From NCBI RefSeq assembly GCF_019393635.1, contig NC_057866.1:226265359-226329358 (forward strand): a stretch of DNA of 64,000 nt. Direction: 5' to 3'. Below are positions 1 through 10,712 of the stretch, in pieces. The notes beneath the pieces were generated by a model. It did no database searches. It worked only from the letters and a program-made list of their open reading frames with translations, and was not told where the DNA came from. Numbering within the stretch: the stretch's first letter is position 1; every line of letters starts with the position of its first letter. The stretch comes from Dromiciops gliroides. Lineage: Eukaryota > Chordata > Mammalia > Microbiotheria > Microbiotheriidae. Position numbers and translations under genes: made by a program.

Positions 1-393
1 GGAGGCAAAGTGGTGAGTCTGTTGCTTGATATATCCAGGTAAGTGAGATTCTTCAGGTACCTGGTGGCCTCAACTGGCACACTGATTATTCTGTTGTTGT
101 GCAAATCCAGGGTCCGCAAATTGGGCATCTCCAGCAGAGATTCCCAGGGGAAAGCAGTCAGCAAATTGCCATCCAAACGCAGCTCATGCAGATGCTTCAG
201 GTTATAAAAGCTGCCGGTATCAATGCTGGCCACAGAGTTGTAAGTCACCCAGAGGTACTTGAGCTCTACCAGGTAGTAGAAGGCCTCAGTGGGGATCTTT
301 CGTATGACAGTCTTTTCTATTCGGAGCTTCATTGTGTCCACAGGAACGTTTGTAGGAATCTCATACATATCTGGGTCATTGCACAACACCAAC
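1..393 (-). CDS. LRIT3: LRIT3 exon 2, 5' part (runs off the left edge)
   Basis: LRIT3 is a single-pass leucine-rich-repeat/Ig/FN3 membrane protein needed for retinal ON-bipolar synapses. Read from 393 downwards the frame stays open to the window edge. It encodes the end of the LRR N-terminal cap and then successive LRRs: a DTMKLRIEKTVIRKI stretch, then LVELKYLWVTYNSV, LKHLHELRLDGN, MPNLRTLDLHNN and LKNLTYLDISSN. This matches recalled human LRIT3 almost residue for residue. The acceptor is CACTTAG just before 393. The first base completes an arginine codon split with exon 1 (AG|G). The rest of the LRR, Ig and FN3 domains lies outside the window. Open antisense frames over this stretch are shadows. 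Confidence 0.93.
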
Positions 394-938
394 CTAAGTG
401 CAGCCAAGGCAGGATGAACAAACAGAAAGAAACTTACATCCTCAAATGCCAATTCTGTGGGATTCTCTGTCCATTGGGACTCTTTCATTTAGAGTGACCT
501 ACTTGTAAAGGGCCATTAAGTAGACATAAGTATAGATATAGGTTCACTGCCCTAAGCATGAGTTTCAAGTATAATGCTGTGGAGGGCTGTTGTTTTTTTA
601 AAGTTCTGCAGTAATTTAATTTACTAGAATGCACTATATGCTCTTTTTAACTAATCAATAAACTAGAAGTTTTGAGTTCTAATGTCAACCTGACCAGTAA
701 TGTACTGCATGCCCTGGGGCCACCCTAAAAGTGTTGACAATTTACTCACATATGTTAACCAGAGATAGAAAGACACTATCTAAGGGTTTAAGTCGGGAGG
801 GATGGCAGATTTCAGAACATAGAGTTAGAAATGCTAGGTCATGTAGAACAGAGGTGTCACATTTGTGGCCTGTAGGCCCATAAAGCCCCCAACATTCCCA
901 AATGCAGCGCAATCAAATTAAAATATAGTTCCAATCTG

Positions 939-1082
939 GGGCAGCTAGGTGGTGCAGTGGATAAAGCACCGGCCCTGGATTCAGGAGGACCTTCAAATCC
1001 AGCCTCAGACACTTGACACTTACTAGCTGTGTGACCCTGGGCAAGTCATTTAACCCTCATTGCCCCACCCCTCCCCCCAAAA
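939..1082 (+). mobile_element. Short tRNA-headed marsupial SINE (SINE1/WSINE1-like)
   Basis: Starts GGGCAGCTAGGTGGTGCAG, carries the B-box-like GTTCAAATCC relative and ends in a C/A-rich tail. Flanked by a perfect 12-bp target duplication, AGTTCCAATCTG, at 927-938 and 1083-1094. Confidence 0.9.
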
Positions 1083-1180
1083 AGTTCCAATCTGATTTTA
1101 ACATGTTGATGTATGAATTATATATTATGCACATATATACATACATATAATAAACATGGTTTTCTAAGTCAATATGTGGG

Positions 1181-1416
1181 CTGTTGTTCAGTCTTTTCCA
1201 ACTCATTGTGACCCCATTTGGGGTTTTCTTGGCAGAGATACTGGAGTGATTTGCCATTTCCTTTTCCAGATCATTTTGCAGAAGAGGAAACTGAGACAAA
1301 CAAGGTTAAGTGGCATGCCTAGGGTCACTCAGCTAGTAAGTGTCTGAAGCTGGATTTGAGCTCATCTTCCTGACTCTAGACCCAGGGCTCTATCCACTGT
1401 GCAACCTAGCTGCCCT
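1181..1416 (-). mobile_element. Mar1-like CORE-SINE
   Basis: In minus sense: tRNA-like head ending CTAGCTGCC, a CORE-like middle with GTGACCCTGGGCAAG relatives, and a 3' part with CCCCAAATGGGGTCAC that resembles BovB/RTE 3' ends. Target duplication AATATGTGG at 1171-1179 and 1417-1425. Confidence 0.85.
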
Positions 1417-1514
1417 AATATGTGGCCCATAGGGATCCTTATATAAAATTTAGTGACCCTGCCTCCCATTTCTCTTTGAGTTTGACATCACTGGTGCTGA
1501 GGATAGAACAATAG

Positions 1515-1715
1515 ATTTTAAGTCAGGAAGACATAGGTTAGAATCTTGTCTCAGATACTAACCCCACTAGTCCCCTGCCTCAGCTACCTCCACCCACCCC
1601 CCACTTCATCTTCCATTTGTATGTTGTCTTCCCCCATTAGCTTATAAGCTTCTTTTTCATATTCCCAGTACTTAGCATAGTGCCTGGCACATAGTAGGTA
1701 CTTAATAAATGTAAA
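1515..1715 (+). repeat. MIR/L2 remnants
   Basis: A decayed MIR-like core is followed by an L2-type 3' end: CACAGTGCCTGGCACATAGT-like wording and TTAATAAATG. Both are ancient mammalian repeats. Confidence 0.55.
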
Positions 1716-1784
1716 GGCCCAAGTCCTCTTATTCCAGCTTCATTTCTTTACCATGAGATGTCAAAAGCCAAAATAGGCAATATG

Positions 1785-1880
1785 GTTTCATGTCTGAAGA
1801 GCCAGCCTTAAGTCAACAAGACCTGTGTTCAAGTCCAGGCTGGGACATGTACTAGCCATGCAATTCTGGGTGTAGTTCCC
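1785..1880 (+). repeat. MIR fragment
   Basis: A head-and-core MIR stretch with GTGTTCAAGTCCAGGC and an ACTAGCCATGCA relative of the core. Confidence 0.45.
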
Positions 1881-2436
1881 TAGGCCAGGGCATTTTAAAA
1901 TACAAAAGCCATACTCAGTTCCTGGACTGCCCTTTGCTGACCCTGGCACGAGGCAGCTTTCTAAGATTATAAACTGCAGAGCAGTTATATATCTACATTG
2001 AAAGGGAGAGGTTTCCTTGCTGGGCATTCTTCATGCAGATGAAATCACATTTTAGGGGGACCAAAAGAAGAGAAAAAGCCCCCCTGAGGTCTGCTCTGAG
2101 GAGTGAACACCAAAAGGTTCTGTAAAGGGTTGTGTAGCGATGGTAAGCTATGACAATAATGAAAGCTGGCCTGCAAAATGCCATGTCTGACCAATAGGGA
2201 TGCTTAACCACCTTGAAACTACAGCAAGCGTGTACAGCCATACATGGTGAGCTAGGGTGCCTTGAGATAGCTCAGAAGGAACATGAGGTGCCACAAGTGT
2301 ATGGAAAGATCTTTAGGAGAGCGTGCAATACTCAGAATGAAAGGGGGCTCATTACCTCTACTTGGAGCCATTGATTCCTGAGTTTCTTCATCCCAGAAAG
2401 GTATAAATTTCATAGATTAATAATTGATAGCATTTA

Positions 2437-2652
2437 CATATTGATATGCAAAGCAAACCTTTTATCTCATTTTATCCTGACAATCACCCTGAGATATAGC
2501 TGCTATTATCATCCCCAGAAACAGGCTGGCAGAGAAAAAGTGACTTGCCCAAGGTCACACAGCTAATAGGTGTCTGAGGGCAGATTTGAACTCAGGTCTT
2601 CCTGACTCCAGGTCCAATGCTCTATCCATTGTGTTATCTAGCTGCCTCTAAG
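2437..2652 (-). repeat. MIR copy
   Basis: Reverse MIR wording: TTTATCTCATTTTATCCTGA, AGTGACTTGCCCAAGGTCAC and ending TATCTAGCTGCC. Confidence 0.7.
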
Positions 2653-3360
2653 AAGATTGAGCTTCTATGCTTTCTTTAGTGATTATTAATTTTATAATCA
2701 AGTAGAACTTTAATTATAGGGCAACATTTCCTTGACTATGTTCTCAAAAGTACATCATTGGACGCACTGGAGAGGGAGATAGAGCATACAGTGGAAAGAA
2801 CAGATCAGAAGATCTGGTCCTGAGGCTGGCTGCCTTGGGACCTCACTTAACCTGGGGGTAAATGGGAATAAGTCAAATATGGTAGAGTGGACAGAGACTG
2901 TATTAGGAGTCAAGAAAACCTGGGTTTGAGTCCCAACTCTGCCACACACTAGCTATGTAATCCAGCTCTGAGTGGCCCCAGACTCTTCTCTAAGACTTTC
3001 AGTGGCAGAGAAGGTGCTGATCTGCAAGGACAGGGAGAGTGTGAGAATTGCTTGCTAGGAGCTGCATTGTGTATGATATAAAAATGCACACATTCACACA
3101 CATGTACAAAATGTCTGTATGTTAATGGGTTCAGCTTGATGTAAGTGATAAATTCATTCACTAGAGAAATGTTCTCATCTAGTTCTCATCTTGACACACT
3201 TTAAATGGAAGTGGGGCTTCAGTTTACCCCATGGGTGGAGTGATTTGATTGATTTACCTTCATTTATGTTTGGAGGGAGAAAGAGAGAAGAGGGAGGAGG
3301 AGAAGGAAGGAGGCAGGGAAGAAAGGGAAGGGGAAAGAGACTGAGAAAGTAAGAGAAATT

Positions 3361-3415
3361 GTACATGTATGTGTATGTGTATGTATATGTGTATATATAT
3401 ACACACATATACATA
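3361..3415. repeat. TG/TA microsatellite
   Basis: Alternating TGTATG and ATATAC units. Open frames here are simple-sequence artefacts. Confidence 0.9.
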
Positions 3416-3594
3416 TATCTGGTTTATTCAATCAAGCTCGATGTGTATATAAAATATACAAGTGTCCAAAAAGTCTTAACACAGTGTGAAGTGCTCATAG
3501 CTAAAGAATGCACTAAGACTTTTAGAACACACTGCATATGAAATGGGGAAAGGAAAGGGAGAGGGAAAGAGAGAAAGGAAAAGGGAGAAGAGCA

Positions 3595-3825
3595 TAAGCA
3601 TTTATAAAGTGCCTACTATGCTCCAGGGAGTGTTTTATTAATATTATTTCATTTGATCTTCCCCAAAACCCTGCAAGTTATATTCTGTTATTATCCTCAT
3701 TTAATAGTTGCAAACAGAGGTTAATGGGCGTGTCCAGGGTCACACAGGCAGTAAATGTCTGAGGTCAAATTTGAACTCATGGCTTTCTGATTCCAAGCCC
3801 ACCATTTCATTTAGCTGCTGAGAGG
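3595..3825 (-). repeat. MIR copy
   Basis: Contains GTGCCTACTATGCTCCAGG, ATTATTTCATTTGATCTTCC and GGTCACACAGGCAGTAAATG, a reverse-oriented MIR. Confidence 0.7.
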
Positions 3826-4013
3826 AAGGAGGCAGGGGAAGAGAAAAGGAGAGAGAAATGAGAGAGTGGGGGATGAATGGAGAAGCGCTAACTTTGCCTA
3901 CTCTCAGAATCCTTTTTTTTCCCCAAACTATGACAAATTTTTAAAATGCTACAGTTTTGAAAATTCTAAGGAAGATGATAAAAACTATTATGCTACAGCT
4001 CTTGGTTATGGGG

Positions 4014-4173
4014 GGTTTTTTGTTGGGTTTTGTGTGTGTGAGGCAACTGGGGTTATGTGACTTGCCCAGGGTCACATAGCTAGTAACTGTCAAGCGTCTG
4101 AGGCCTCATTTGAACTCAGGTCCTCCTGACTCCAGGGCTGGTGCTCTATCCACTGTGCCACCTAGCTGCCCCC
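4014..4173 (-). mobile_element. Short tRNA-headed SINE
   Basis: Reverse copy ending CCACCTAGCTGCCCCC, with GACTTGCCCAGGGTCACATA inside. Confidence 0.85.
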
Positions 4174-4319
4174 TCTTAATTGTAATACAGTACTGCATAA
4201 AATTTAAAAAATGCAAAGCAAAACCCATTAACAAATATTACTTTGTGCTACTTAGGTTGCTTTGTGTCTCCACACTGCTGGATGGAAGGCAAGGTAGGAA
4301 CATTATTACAAGGACATTT

Positions 4320-4531
4320 TGTAATAAAGTCAAAGAAAAGACCATAATAACAATAATCAGACTCACATTTATACAAGACTAAAGTCTAAAAAGCACTTCT
4401 CTCACAAAACCCTGAGAGTCAGGAAGTGCAAGCATGATTTTCACTAGAGGTTAAGTGATTTACTCATGATCACACAACTAGTAAGTACTGAGGAGGGATT
4501 CATTCAGACTCAGGCCTCCTGACTCTGCTGC
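4320..4531 (-). repeat. MIR-like fragment
   Basis: Decayed reverse MIR with TGATCACACAACTAGTAAGT and GACTCAGGCCTCCTGACTCT. Confidence 0.5.
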
Positions 4532-4539
4532 CTGAACTT

Positions 4540-4690
4540 ATTTTTTGGAGGTTTTTTTGCAAGGCAATGAGGGTTAAGTGACTTGCCCAGGGATACACAG
4601 CTAGTGTCAAGTGTCTGAGGCCGGATTTGAACTCAGGTCCTCCTGAATCCAGGGCTGGTGCTTTATCTACTTCACCACCTAGCTGCCCCG
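4540..4690 (-). mobile_element. Short tRNA-headed SINE
   Basis: Reverse copy inserted at the end of a MIR-like piece. Target duplication CTGAACTT at 4532-4539 and 4691-4698. Confidence 0.87.
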
Positions 4691-5261
4691 CTGAACTTGT
4701 TAAAGACAATCGTCCTCCTCACTCTGGGCTCAATTTCAGCCTCAAACTCAGAACCCCAGAGAGTCTTGGCTTTTAACAGACTCTCTGGTAGGCATCACTG
4801 GTTTGACAGTATGCAAACTGGTGTATAACTGGTGAGAAAAAATAAGAGGGGCACTCATTATTTTTATGGGTGGGTTGGGGTGAGTGATTAGTAACTGTTC
4901 TGCATCCCTGCACCCACAGCCTCCAATGACTCCTCAGGTAAATAAAACTGTCTGGTTAGAAGTCATGGAATAGCTGCCACAGCCTTTTCAGAAATGTTTC
5001 TGTTTTATGCTTCCAACCATGAATTGAATGATTCTATTCTGTTACTCATTATTGTTTTTTAAAATCCTCAGTTCAGTTCCCTTAAGGAAAGACAAGAGGC
5101 AAGGTGAGACAGTCTTAGATTTTCATTGTGGCATGCTTCCCTTTCCCTCACCTGTCTCCCCATGTAATTTTTTGTTATTTACAACATTTAGCAGATTCTC
5201 TGAAAAAATATCAGGGCCCATTCTATTTATGTAGTTGTATGGGAGGTGCCCCTTTCTGACA

Positions 5262-5525
5262 AATAGAGTGGAAGGTAGTTGGCAAAGGGGATAGAATGTT
5301 GAGCCTACAGTCAGGAAGTCCTGAATTCAAATCCAACCTGACGCTTACTGACTGTGTGCCCCATGGCAAGTCACTTAACCTCTGTTTGCCTCATTTTCTT
5401 CATCTGTAAAATGGGAGTAATAATAGCACTTACCTCCCAGAGTTGCTGTGAGGATGAAATAAGATAATAATTGTAGAGTGCTTAACACAGTGCTTAGTGC
5501 ATAGTATGCACTTAACAAATGCTTG
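5262..5525 (+). repeat. MIR copy, near full length
   Basis: Head CAGTCAGGAAGTCCTGAATT, core TGACTGTGTGCCCCATGGCA and tail TTGCTGTGAGGATGAAATAA with GCACTTAACAAATGC. Confidence 0.8.
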
Positions 5526-5794
5526 TTCTCTTCCCTTTCTCCTTAAAGGGAGAATCAATTGATCAGGATTTCCACTGATTAAACCACTCCCTCATTAGCA
5601 ACAAGAACAATATTTGGCATTTCTTAAAGATTTCTAATATGATCCTAAAACCTGTTTAAAGCAACCTATGAGTTTCTACCTTGTCTCTGCCACACAGAAG
5701 TCGATTTTTTTTAAGTTGCATTTTTAAAAGCCCATTGAGACTAACAGGGAAAAGTACGCATTCTTCTCTAATTTCATCGATGTTTTTAAGAACT

Positions 5795-5945
5795 GTTTGC
5801 TCCAGTTTCCTCAAGTGTAAAATTGGGCTAACAATAGTAGCTATTTCTCAGGGTTGTTGTGAGGCTCAAATGAGAGAATAACTAGAAAGTGCTCAGCACA
5901 GGGCCTGGCACATAGTAAACATCACATAAATGTTAGCTATTGCCA
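5795..5945 (+). repeat. MIR 3' half
   Basis: CAGTTTCCTCAAGTGTAAAA, GTTGTTGTGAGGCTCAAATG and GGGCCTGGCACATAGTAAAC. Followed by a CAT/CCG-rich simple run at about 5960-5990. Confidence 0.65.
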
Positions 5946-6511
5946 TCATTGTCATTGGCATCACCACCGCCGCCGCCATCATCATCACTATTTCCCTTTC
6001 TTCTTCACCTTTTGGGTGTCGTGGTCAGAACTACACAATAGGAAACCCAAACCAGCAACGGCTAGGTACACTTTTCTGTAGATCAGCTGGACTTGGCATG
6101 TAGGCACTAATCTTCCTTATGCCTGCTGGGCTCTCCCCTAAGGCTGAGATTTACCTGTGTGCTTAAGGAAACCATTTCACTTCCCAAAGAAAACAAAAAT
6201 GTTCTGCCTATGAATAATCTGGGGGAAATAGGCCAAATAAGAATGTGTTCTGTGGTTTCATAAGACCTGAAGATGTTTTAAAAGCTTGGACACTGAACAA
6301 AAACAGGAAAGGCAGAGTAAATATTATTTGTCAGCAAATAATCACAAAGTAGGAAGATACAGCTCCTGCAGGTTAAACCTCCCCTTTCTGGTTGTGGATA
6401 AAAACATGATTGCTTCTTGTCTCTGCCATGGGAGAGAAGACTCTATGACACCATTGTCAGCCTACATCTTTGTACGTGGAATTAAATTTTGTAAAGGTCA
6501 TAAATGCATAC

Positions 6512-6627
6512 CTTGAGCCGGTACCATCACTTCTGCTGGGGGAATCACAGGTGCATTGCGAAGGACACGAAGTGCTCACTCCTCCAAAAATGCTAAATAC
6601 GAGGCCCAAATAAGCCAATCGATGCAT
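6512..6627 (-). CDS. LRIT3: LRIT3 exon 1 (signal peptide and start of LRR cap)
   Basis: ATG at 6627-6625 opens a 38-codon exon that ends AG|GTATGC, donor GT at 6511-6510. It encodes a hydrophobic signal peptide (MHRLAYLGLVFSIFGGVSTS) followed by CPSQCTC, the cysteine pattern of the LRRNT cap. The human protein has the same CPSQCTCD motif at this point, and its exon also ends in a split arginine after a GSxGS-like linker. Phase agrees exactly with the exon 2 acceptor at 393, leaving a 6.1-kb intron. The exon is too short to show up as a long ORF and was found by homology. No TATA box or CpG island is evident upstream, as might be expected for a tissue-restricted gene. Confidence 0.9.
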
Positions 6628-7199
6628 CCCTCCTATTAAAGAATATTAGAACAAAAGCTAAAAACCAAATCCCAAGCATTCAGGAGCCTGTGTGCACGCA
6701 TGTAGATGTCCATTTAGTCAGAGCAGATTACAAAGGATTAGCTGAGATCTGTAGTTACTTAACCTTCAAATGTATCTCACAAGGGATCAATCGAGCTAGC
6801 CTGTCGTATACAGCTTCAGCAAAGTAACATTTTAAGGAAAAGAAAATAAATTGCTCATTGGGAAAATCTTGATAGCTATGATACATAGAGAAAAGGAATA
6901 CATGTTTTTTTAAGCCCCTTTCCAATGAAAGTGAGTTGCAATTTGAAGTATTTATTCAATGATAAAAATCGTTCAGATCTCATTGCTTGGACTCTATTTT
7001 AGATTATCTCTACGTTTTGTTAGAAAATGTGTTGACTTTGTATAGGGCTCTAAAAGAGATTACAAAGAAAGCTGAATTTATAAAGCATAAGTGAATACAA
7101 TTTCATTATTGTGATAAAGCTAACAATGTTGCCACCTACTGGTTAGCAACAGTTAGCAGGTCCCCAGTAAATGAAATAGATCAGTCCTGAATTATACAC

Positions 7200-7350
7200 T
7201 GAGAACTGGAAGATGCCTGAATGGGCAACTAGTCCATTTTACAGAAGTGGAAACTGTGTCCCCAAAAAGTTAAGTGACTTGCCCAAGGTCACACAAGGAG
7301 TCAGTGGTAGAACTAAAATTTGAATCCAAGTTCTCTGATGCTACTCCGAC
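7200..7350 (-). repeat. MIR-like fragment
   Basis: Reverse MIR core with AGTGACTTGCCCAAGGTCAC and GAACTAAAATTTGAATCCAA. Confidence 0.6.
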
Positions 7351-7994
7351 CCTACCTCCCCAATACCTGCTTTAAAAAGCTTCGTGTTTTCCTAATTGGT
7401 CCATTTTTCTCATCTTCTTCTCACTTCCTTCTAATGAGCAAAATTATAGCTAATAAGGAAATCTAAAAATTCCTGAGACAGTCCCCCCATGTATATGTCT
7501 TAGTGTAGCTTTGAGCTTCAATAAATTATTAAAACTGAGGCAGACAGAAGTTTAAGTTTGAATAGTTTAAAACCTGGACCAAGAGTTTGGGGACCCCCTG
7601 TAGAGTCTATTGTGCAATGAACAATAAGGCTCCCTTTCACATGAGAATGATTTGACAGATATTTCAAATTTGAGTACTTAGGCACTCTAGTGCCTTTAGG
7701 CAGTGTTCGTATTGTCTGTGCTATCATATTTTCGAAAGAAAAGTCAAAAAAACCTAGAAAAGTTTTAAGATGAGAGAGACTAGGAAAAACATATTAAAAT
7801 GAATATTTCCATTAATAGAATTAAGCCACGTTCTTTCCCTTTCTTTCCCCAAACAACTATACATTGTTTCTAATCCAAGAACATAATCATAATTGAAGTC
7901 ATCTTTCAAGAGGAATCAGACACTTATTGAACTATGTAAATCATTAAAATGAAAGGAAAACACAATTCCTGATCAGGAGTAATTTTCAATTAAC

Positions 7995-8092
7995 CATTAA
8001 GCATTTATTAAGCATCTACTGAGTGCTAGGCACTGAAAATATAAATACAGAATTGAGACGGTCCCTGCCTACAAGATGTTGACATTGTAGTA
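7995..8092 (-). repeat. L2 3'-end fragment
   Basis: AAGCATTTATTAAGCATCTA, GAGTGCTAGGCACTG and GGTCCCTGCCTACAAG match the reverse complement of the L2 3' end. Confidence 0.6.
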
Positions 8093-8104
8093 AGAAAGAG
8101 ATTA

Positions 8105-8253
8105 TGAGGGGCATTTAGGTGGCTCAATGGATAAAGCACCAGCCCTGGATTCAGGAAGACCCGAGTTCAAATCCAGCCTCAGACACTTGACACTTACTAG
8201 CTGTGTGACCCTGGACAAGTCATTTAACCCTCATTGCTCCCCCCCCCCAAAAA
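8105..8253 (+). mobile_element. Short tRNA-headed SINE
   Basis: Forward copy, GGGGCATTTAGGTGGCTCAA to a C/A tail. Target duplication AAAGAGATTA at 8095-8104 and 8254-8263. Confidence 0.87.
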
Positions 8254-8649
8254 AAAGAGATTACGCATACACATATACTAAATACAGGATAGTTTGAGGA
8301 AAGAGAGATCCCTAACAACAGAGAAGAAGAGGGAAGGCCCCATAAAGGTGAGCTGAGACTTGAAAAAAGATAATTCTGAGAGGAAGAGAAGTGAATTCCA
8401 GGAATGTAGAATGGCCTCTCCAAATGCTTGAATGTGGTTGATGGAATGCTGAGTTGGGGGAATAGCAATAGTCCAGTTTGGTCCAAAAGAAACTGAGGAA
8501 AAGCCAGAGGGGTAGGAGATGAACCAGAAGAGGACAATGTCATGGAAACCAAGAAACAAGAATTTACACAGATCCAGAGGTTGGGCAATAGTGTCAAAAA
8601 GCTGCAGAAAGGTCAAGGAGGATGAGAGCTGAGAAAAAGTCATTGGACC

Positions 8650-9000
8650 TAAGAATAGAGAGATCATCAGCCACCTCACACTCATCAGATTGGCAAGGTT
8701 GATTTTATTTTTTTTTATTTAATTTTTTTTATTTTTTGGTGGGGCAGTGAGGGTTAAGTGACTTGCCCAGGGTCACACAGCTAGTAAGTGTCAAGGGTCT
8801 GAGGTCAGATTTGAACTCAGGTCCTCCTGAATCCAGGGCCAGTGCTTTATCCACTGTGCCATCTAGCTGCCCCCAGCAAGGTTGATTTTAAAAAGGAAAA
8901 TGACAAATGTTGCAGGGATAATGGGAAAAGACACATGCTAAGGCATTATTGGCAGATCTGGGAATTGGTCCTACCATTCTAGAAAGCAATATGAATTCTG
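8650..9000 (+). mobile_element. L1 ORF2 3'-region fragment, split by a SINE
   Basis: CAGATTGGCAAGGTTGATTT, then after the SINE GGAAAATGACAAATGTTGCA and ACCATTCTAGAAAGCAATAT. These are decayed versions of the L1 wording preserved better at 57400-57530. It is probably the same insertion as 9505-9970. Confidence 0.6.
8708..8875 (-). mobile_element. Short tRNA-headed SINE inside L1
   Basis: Reverse copy with a T/A-rich tail. Perfect 15-bp target duplication GCAAGGTTGATTTTA at 8693-8707 and 8876-8890. Confidence 0.92.
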
Positions 9001-9039
9001 CCCCAATAGTAATCTCTGCTCACCACTCCTGGGACAGCT

Positions 9040-9235
9040 AGGTAACACAGGGCCGAGAGAGATAGATAGAGCAAAGTCATTTAACCTCTTTTTGCCTCAA
9101 TTTCCTCACCTGTAAAATGGAAATCATAACAGTACCTAATTCCCAGTGTTGTGAGAAATAAATATTATAAACCACTTAGCACTGTGCCGGGCACAGAAAT
9201 AAGCATTGTATAAATATTAATAATTATTATTATTA
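9040..9235 (+). repeat. MIR copy
   Basis: TTTAACCTCTTTTTGCCTCA, CCTCACCTGTAAAATGGAAA and CACTGTGCCGGGCACAG. Confidence 0.65.
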
Positions 9236-9254
9236 TTACTAGGCTTATACCCCC

Positions 9255-9500
9255 AAGGTAGGAAGCATTTATATAGCACCTTCTATATGTGAGGTACTTT
9301 ATAAATATGATATCATTTTAGCCAAACAACAACTGTAGGAGGTAGGTTCTATTATTGTCTTCATTTTATAGTTGAATAAACTGAGACAGAGGATAAATAA
9401 CTTGCCCAGGATGACATAGCTGGTAAGTGTCTGAAGACACATTTGAACGTGTCTTCCTGACTCCCAGCCCAGTGCTCTATCCACCATACCACCTACCTGC
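9255..9500 (-). repeat. MIR copy in the opposite orientation
   Basis: Reverse MIR with TATATAGCACCTTCTATATG, TTGCCCAGGATGACATAGCT and AGTGCTCTATCCACCATACC. Together with the copy before it, it splits the L1. Confidence 0.65.
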
Positions 9501-9504
9501 TCAA

Positions 9505-9970
9505 AGAAAGAAGAAAAAGCTCTTTTTGTGGTGGCAAAGAATTGGAAATCAAGGGGATGCCCATCAAATGGGGAATGGCTGGAAAAATTGTTGCATATGA
9601 ATGTGATAGAATATTATTTCACCATAAGAAATTATGAGAAGGACAGTTTCAGAGGAACTTGGGAACACCCATGTGAACTAATACAGAGAAAAGTGAGCAG
9701 AAACAGGAGAATAATTTACACAATAACACTGCAAGAATGAACATCTCTGAAAGACTTCAGAACTCTAAGCAACACAAGGACCAACCATGATGCCAGAGAA
9801 CCAGTGATAAAGCATGTCCCCCACCTCCTAATAGAGAGGTCATGGACTCAACGGAACTGATGAAACAGACACTTTTGTACATGAATATACGTTGCAAGGA
9901 GTGTATTTTTCTTCTTTTTTTAGGAAGCAGGGAAAATGAATGTTTGTTGATTTAAAAAATTCAATTTAAG
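9505..9970 (+). mobile_element. L1 ORF2 end and 3' UTR fragment
   Basis: CTCTTTTTGTGGTGGCAAAG, ATTGGAAATCAAGGGGATGC and GGGGAATGGCTGGAAAAATT match the L1 end at 57661-57730. A 70-codon frame here is a remnant of the ORF2 C-terminus. Decay suggests an old L1. Confidence 0.75.
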
Positions 9971-10124
9971 GAAAGATAAAGAAATTATTAGTAACCACTT
10001 TAAAACAGAGAATCCAGAGACAGGCACAAAATCTAGGTAATCAATGATTTTTTTTTTAATACAGACCTGTGATTTCATTGATTGGGAAATTCCCAGCAAC
10101 TCCTCTATAACTGACAGACTTGAA

Positions 10125-10225
10125 AAGCTGCCTGAGGCAATAAGGCAGTGTAAAATTTGTCTGCAGTCACACAGAGGTATATGTCAGAGGCAAGACCTGA
10201 ACACGGAGACTGCTATTTGTCAATA
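10125..10225 (-). repeat. MIR-like remnant
   Basis: CTGCAGTCACACAGAGGTAT and GAGGCAAGACCTGAACACGG are weak reverse MIR wording. Confidence 0.35.
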
Positions 10226-10501
10226 AATTGATATATCATTTAGTATTATTGAACAGCCAGATGGGGTAAAATCCTTAATTCCTGAACTAAAAAAACTTTA
10301 CAAACAAAAAATAGAAAATGTGTTCCTGCAACATTAAGGGTAAATTATTTGATACTTTGAAAGATACATAATTTCATTGTGTCAGTTGCTCATAAACCAA
10401 AACTTGTTCATCTTCTGTGTGTCAGGAGGGCCCCCACCTATACTAGTTTAACAGAAGTAAAGTTGAACAGTCAGCCTTAGCACATCAAAACTATCCACAG
10501 A

Positions 10502-10539
10502 TACTTAACCCCAATTGCCCCGCAAAAAAAAAAAAAAAA
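10502..10539 (+). mobile_element. Extremely 5'-truncated SINE insertion (38 bp)
   Basis: Only TACTTAACCCCAATTGCCCC plus GC and an A-run remain of a short SINE. The insert is bounded by perfect 15-bp direct repeats, AAAACTATCCACAGA, at 10487-10501 and 10540-10554. Confidence 0.85.
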
Positions 10540-10611
10540 AAAACTATCCACAGACCACAGAATCTGGGCTGGCAGACTCAGTCGACTCAACTGTCATGAA
10601 ACAAATGGAAC

Positions 10612-10712
10612 AAAAGTGAATTAAATACCTAATGTTTTCAGGGCTAGGCACTGAAGAAAAACAAACTTTATATAAGGGCTTGCCCTCATGGAGTTTCCAG
10701 TCTACTCTAAGA
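10612..10712 (-). repeat. L2 3'-end fragment
   Basis: AGGGCTAGGCACTG, then TTGCCCTCATGGAGTTTCCA, in reverse L2 orientation. Confidence 0.5.

Larger units (their letters stand above)
849..1493. mobile_element. hAT-like DNA transposon fossil, interrupted by two SINEs
   Basis: The ends are imperfect inverted repeats, CAGAGGTGTCA at the left and TGACATCACTG at the right, the CAGnGGTGTCA signature common in hAT elements. Matching phrases on transcript-like wording, TGTGGCC and GGCCC, flank a centre broken by a short SINE (939-1082) and a Mar1-like SINE (1181-1416). The 8-bp duplication is too decayed to be sure. Confidence 0.5.
394..6511 (-). other. LRIT3: LRIT3 intron 1
   Basis: This 6.1-kb intron carries no exon that I can support. 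It contains a hAT fossil, short SINEs, a Mar1-like SINE, several MIR/L2 copies, a TG/TA microsatellite and purine-rich runs (about 3270-3360 and 3545-3595). The stretch 5530-5790 shows nothing I recognise. Confidence 0.7.

Noticed and set aside
939-1010. tRNA genes at the many SINE heads
   Set aside because: The heads keep promoter-like boxes but not a foldable tRNA cloverleaf with proper acceptor stem, and each is part of a SINE with target duplications.
3361-3541. Tyr/Val repeat proteins near 3.4 kb
   Set aside because: Translations of the TG/TA microsatellite.
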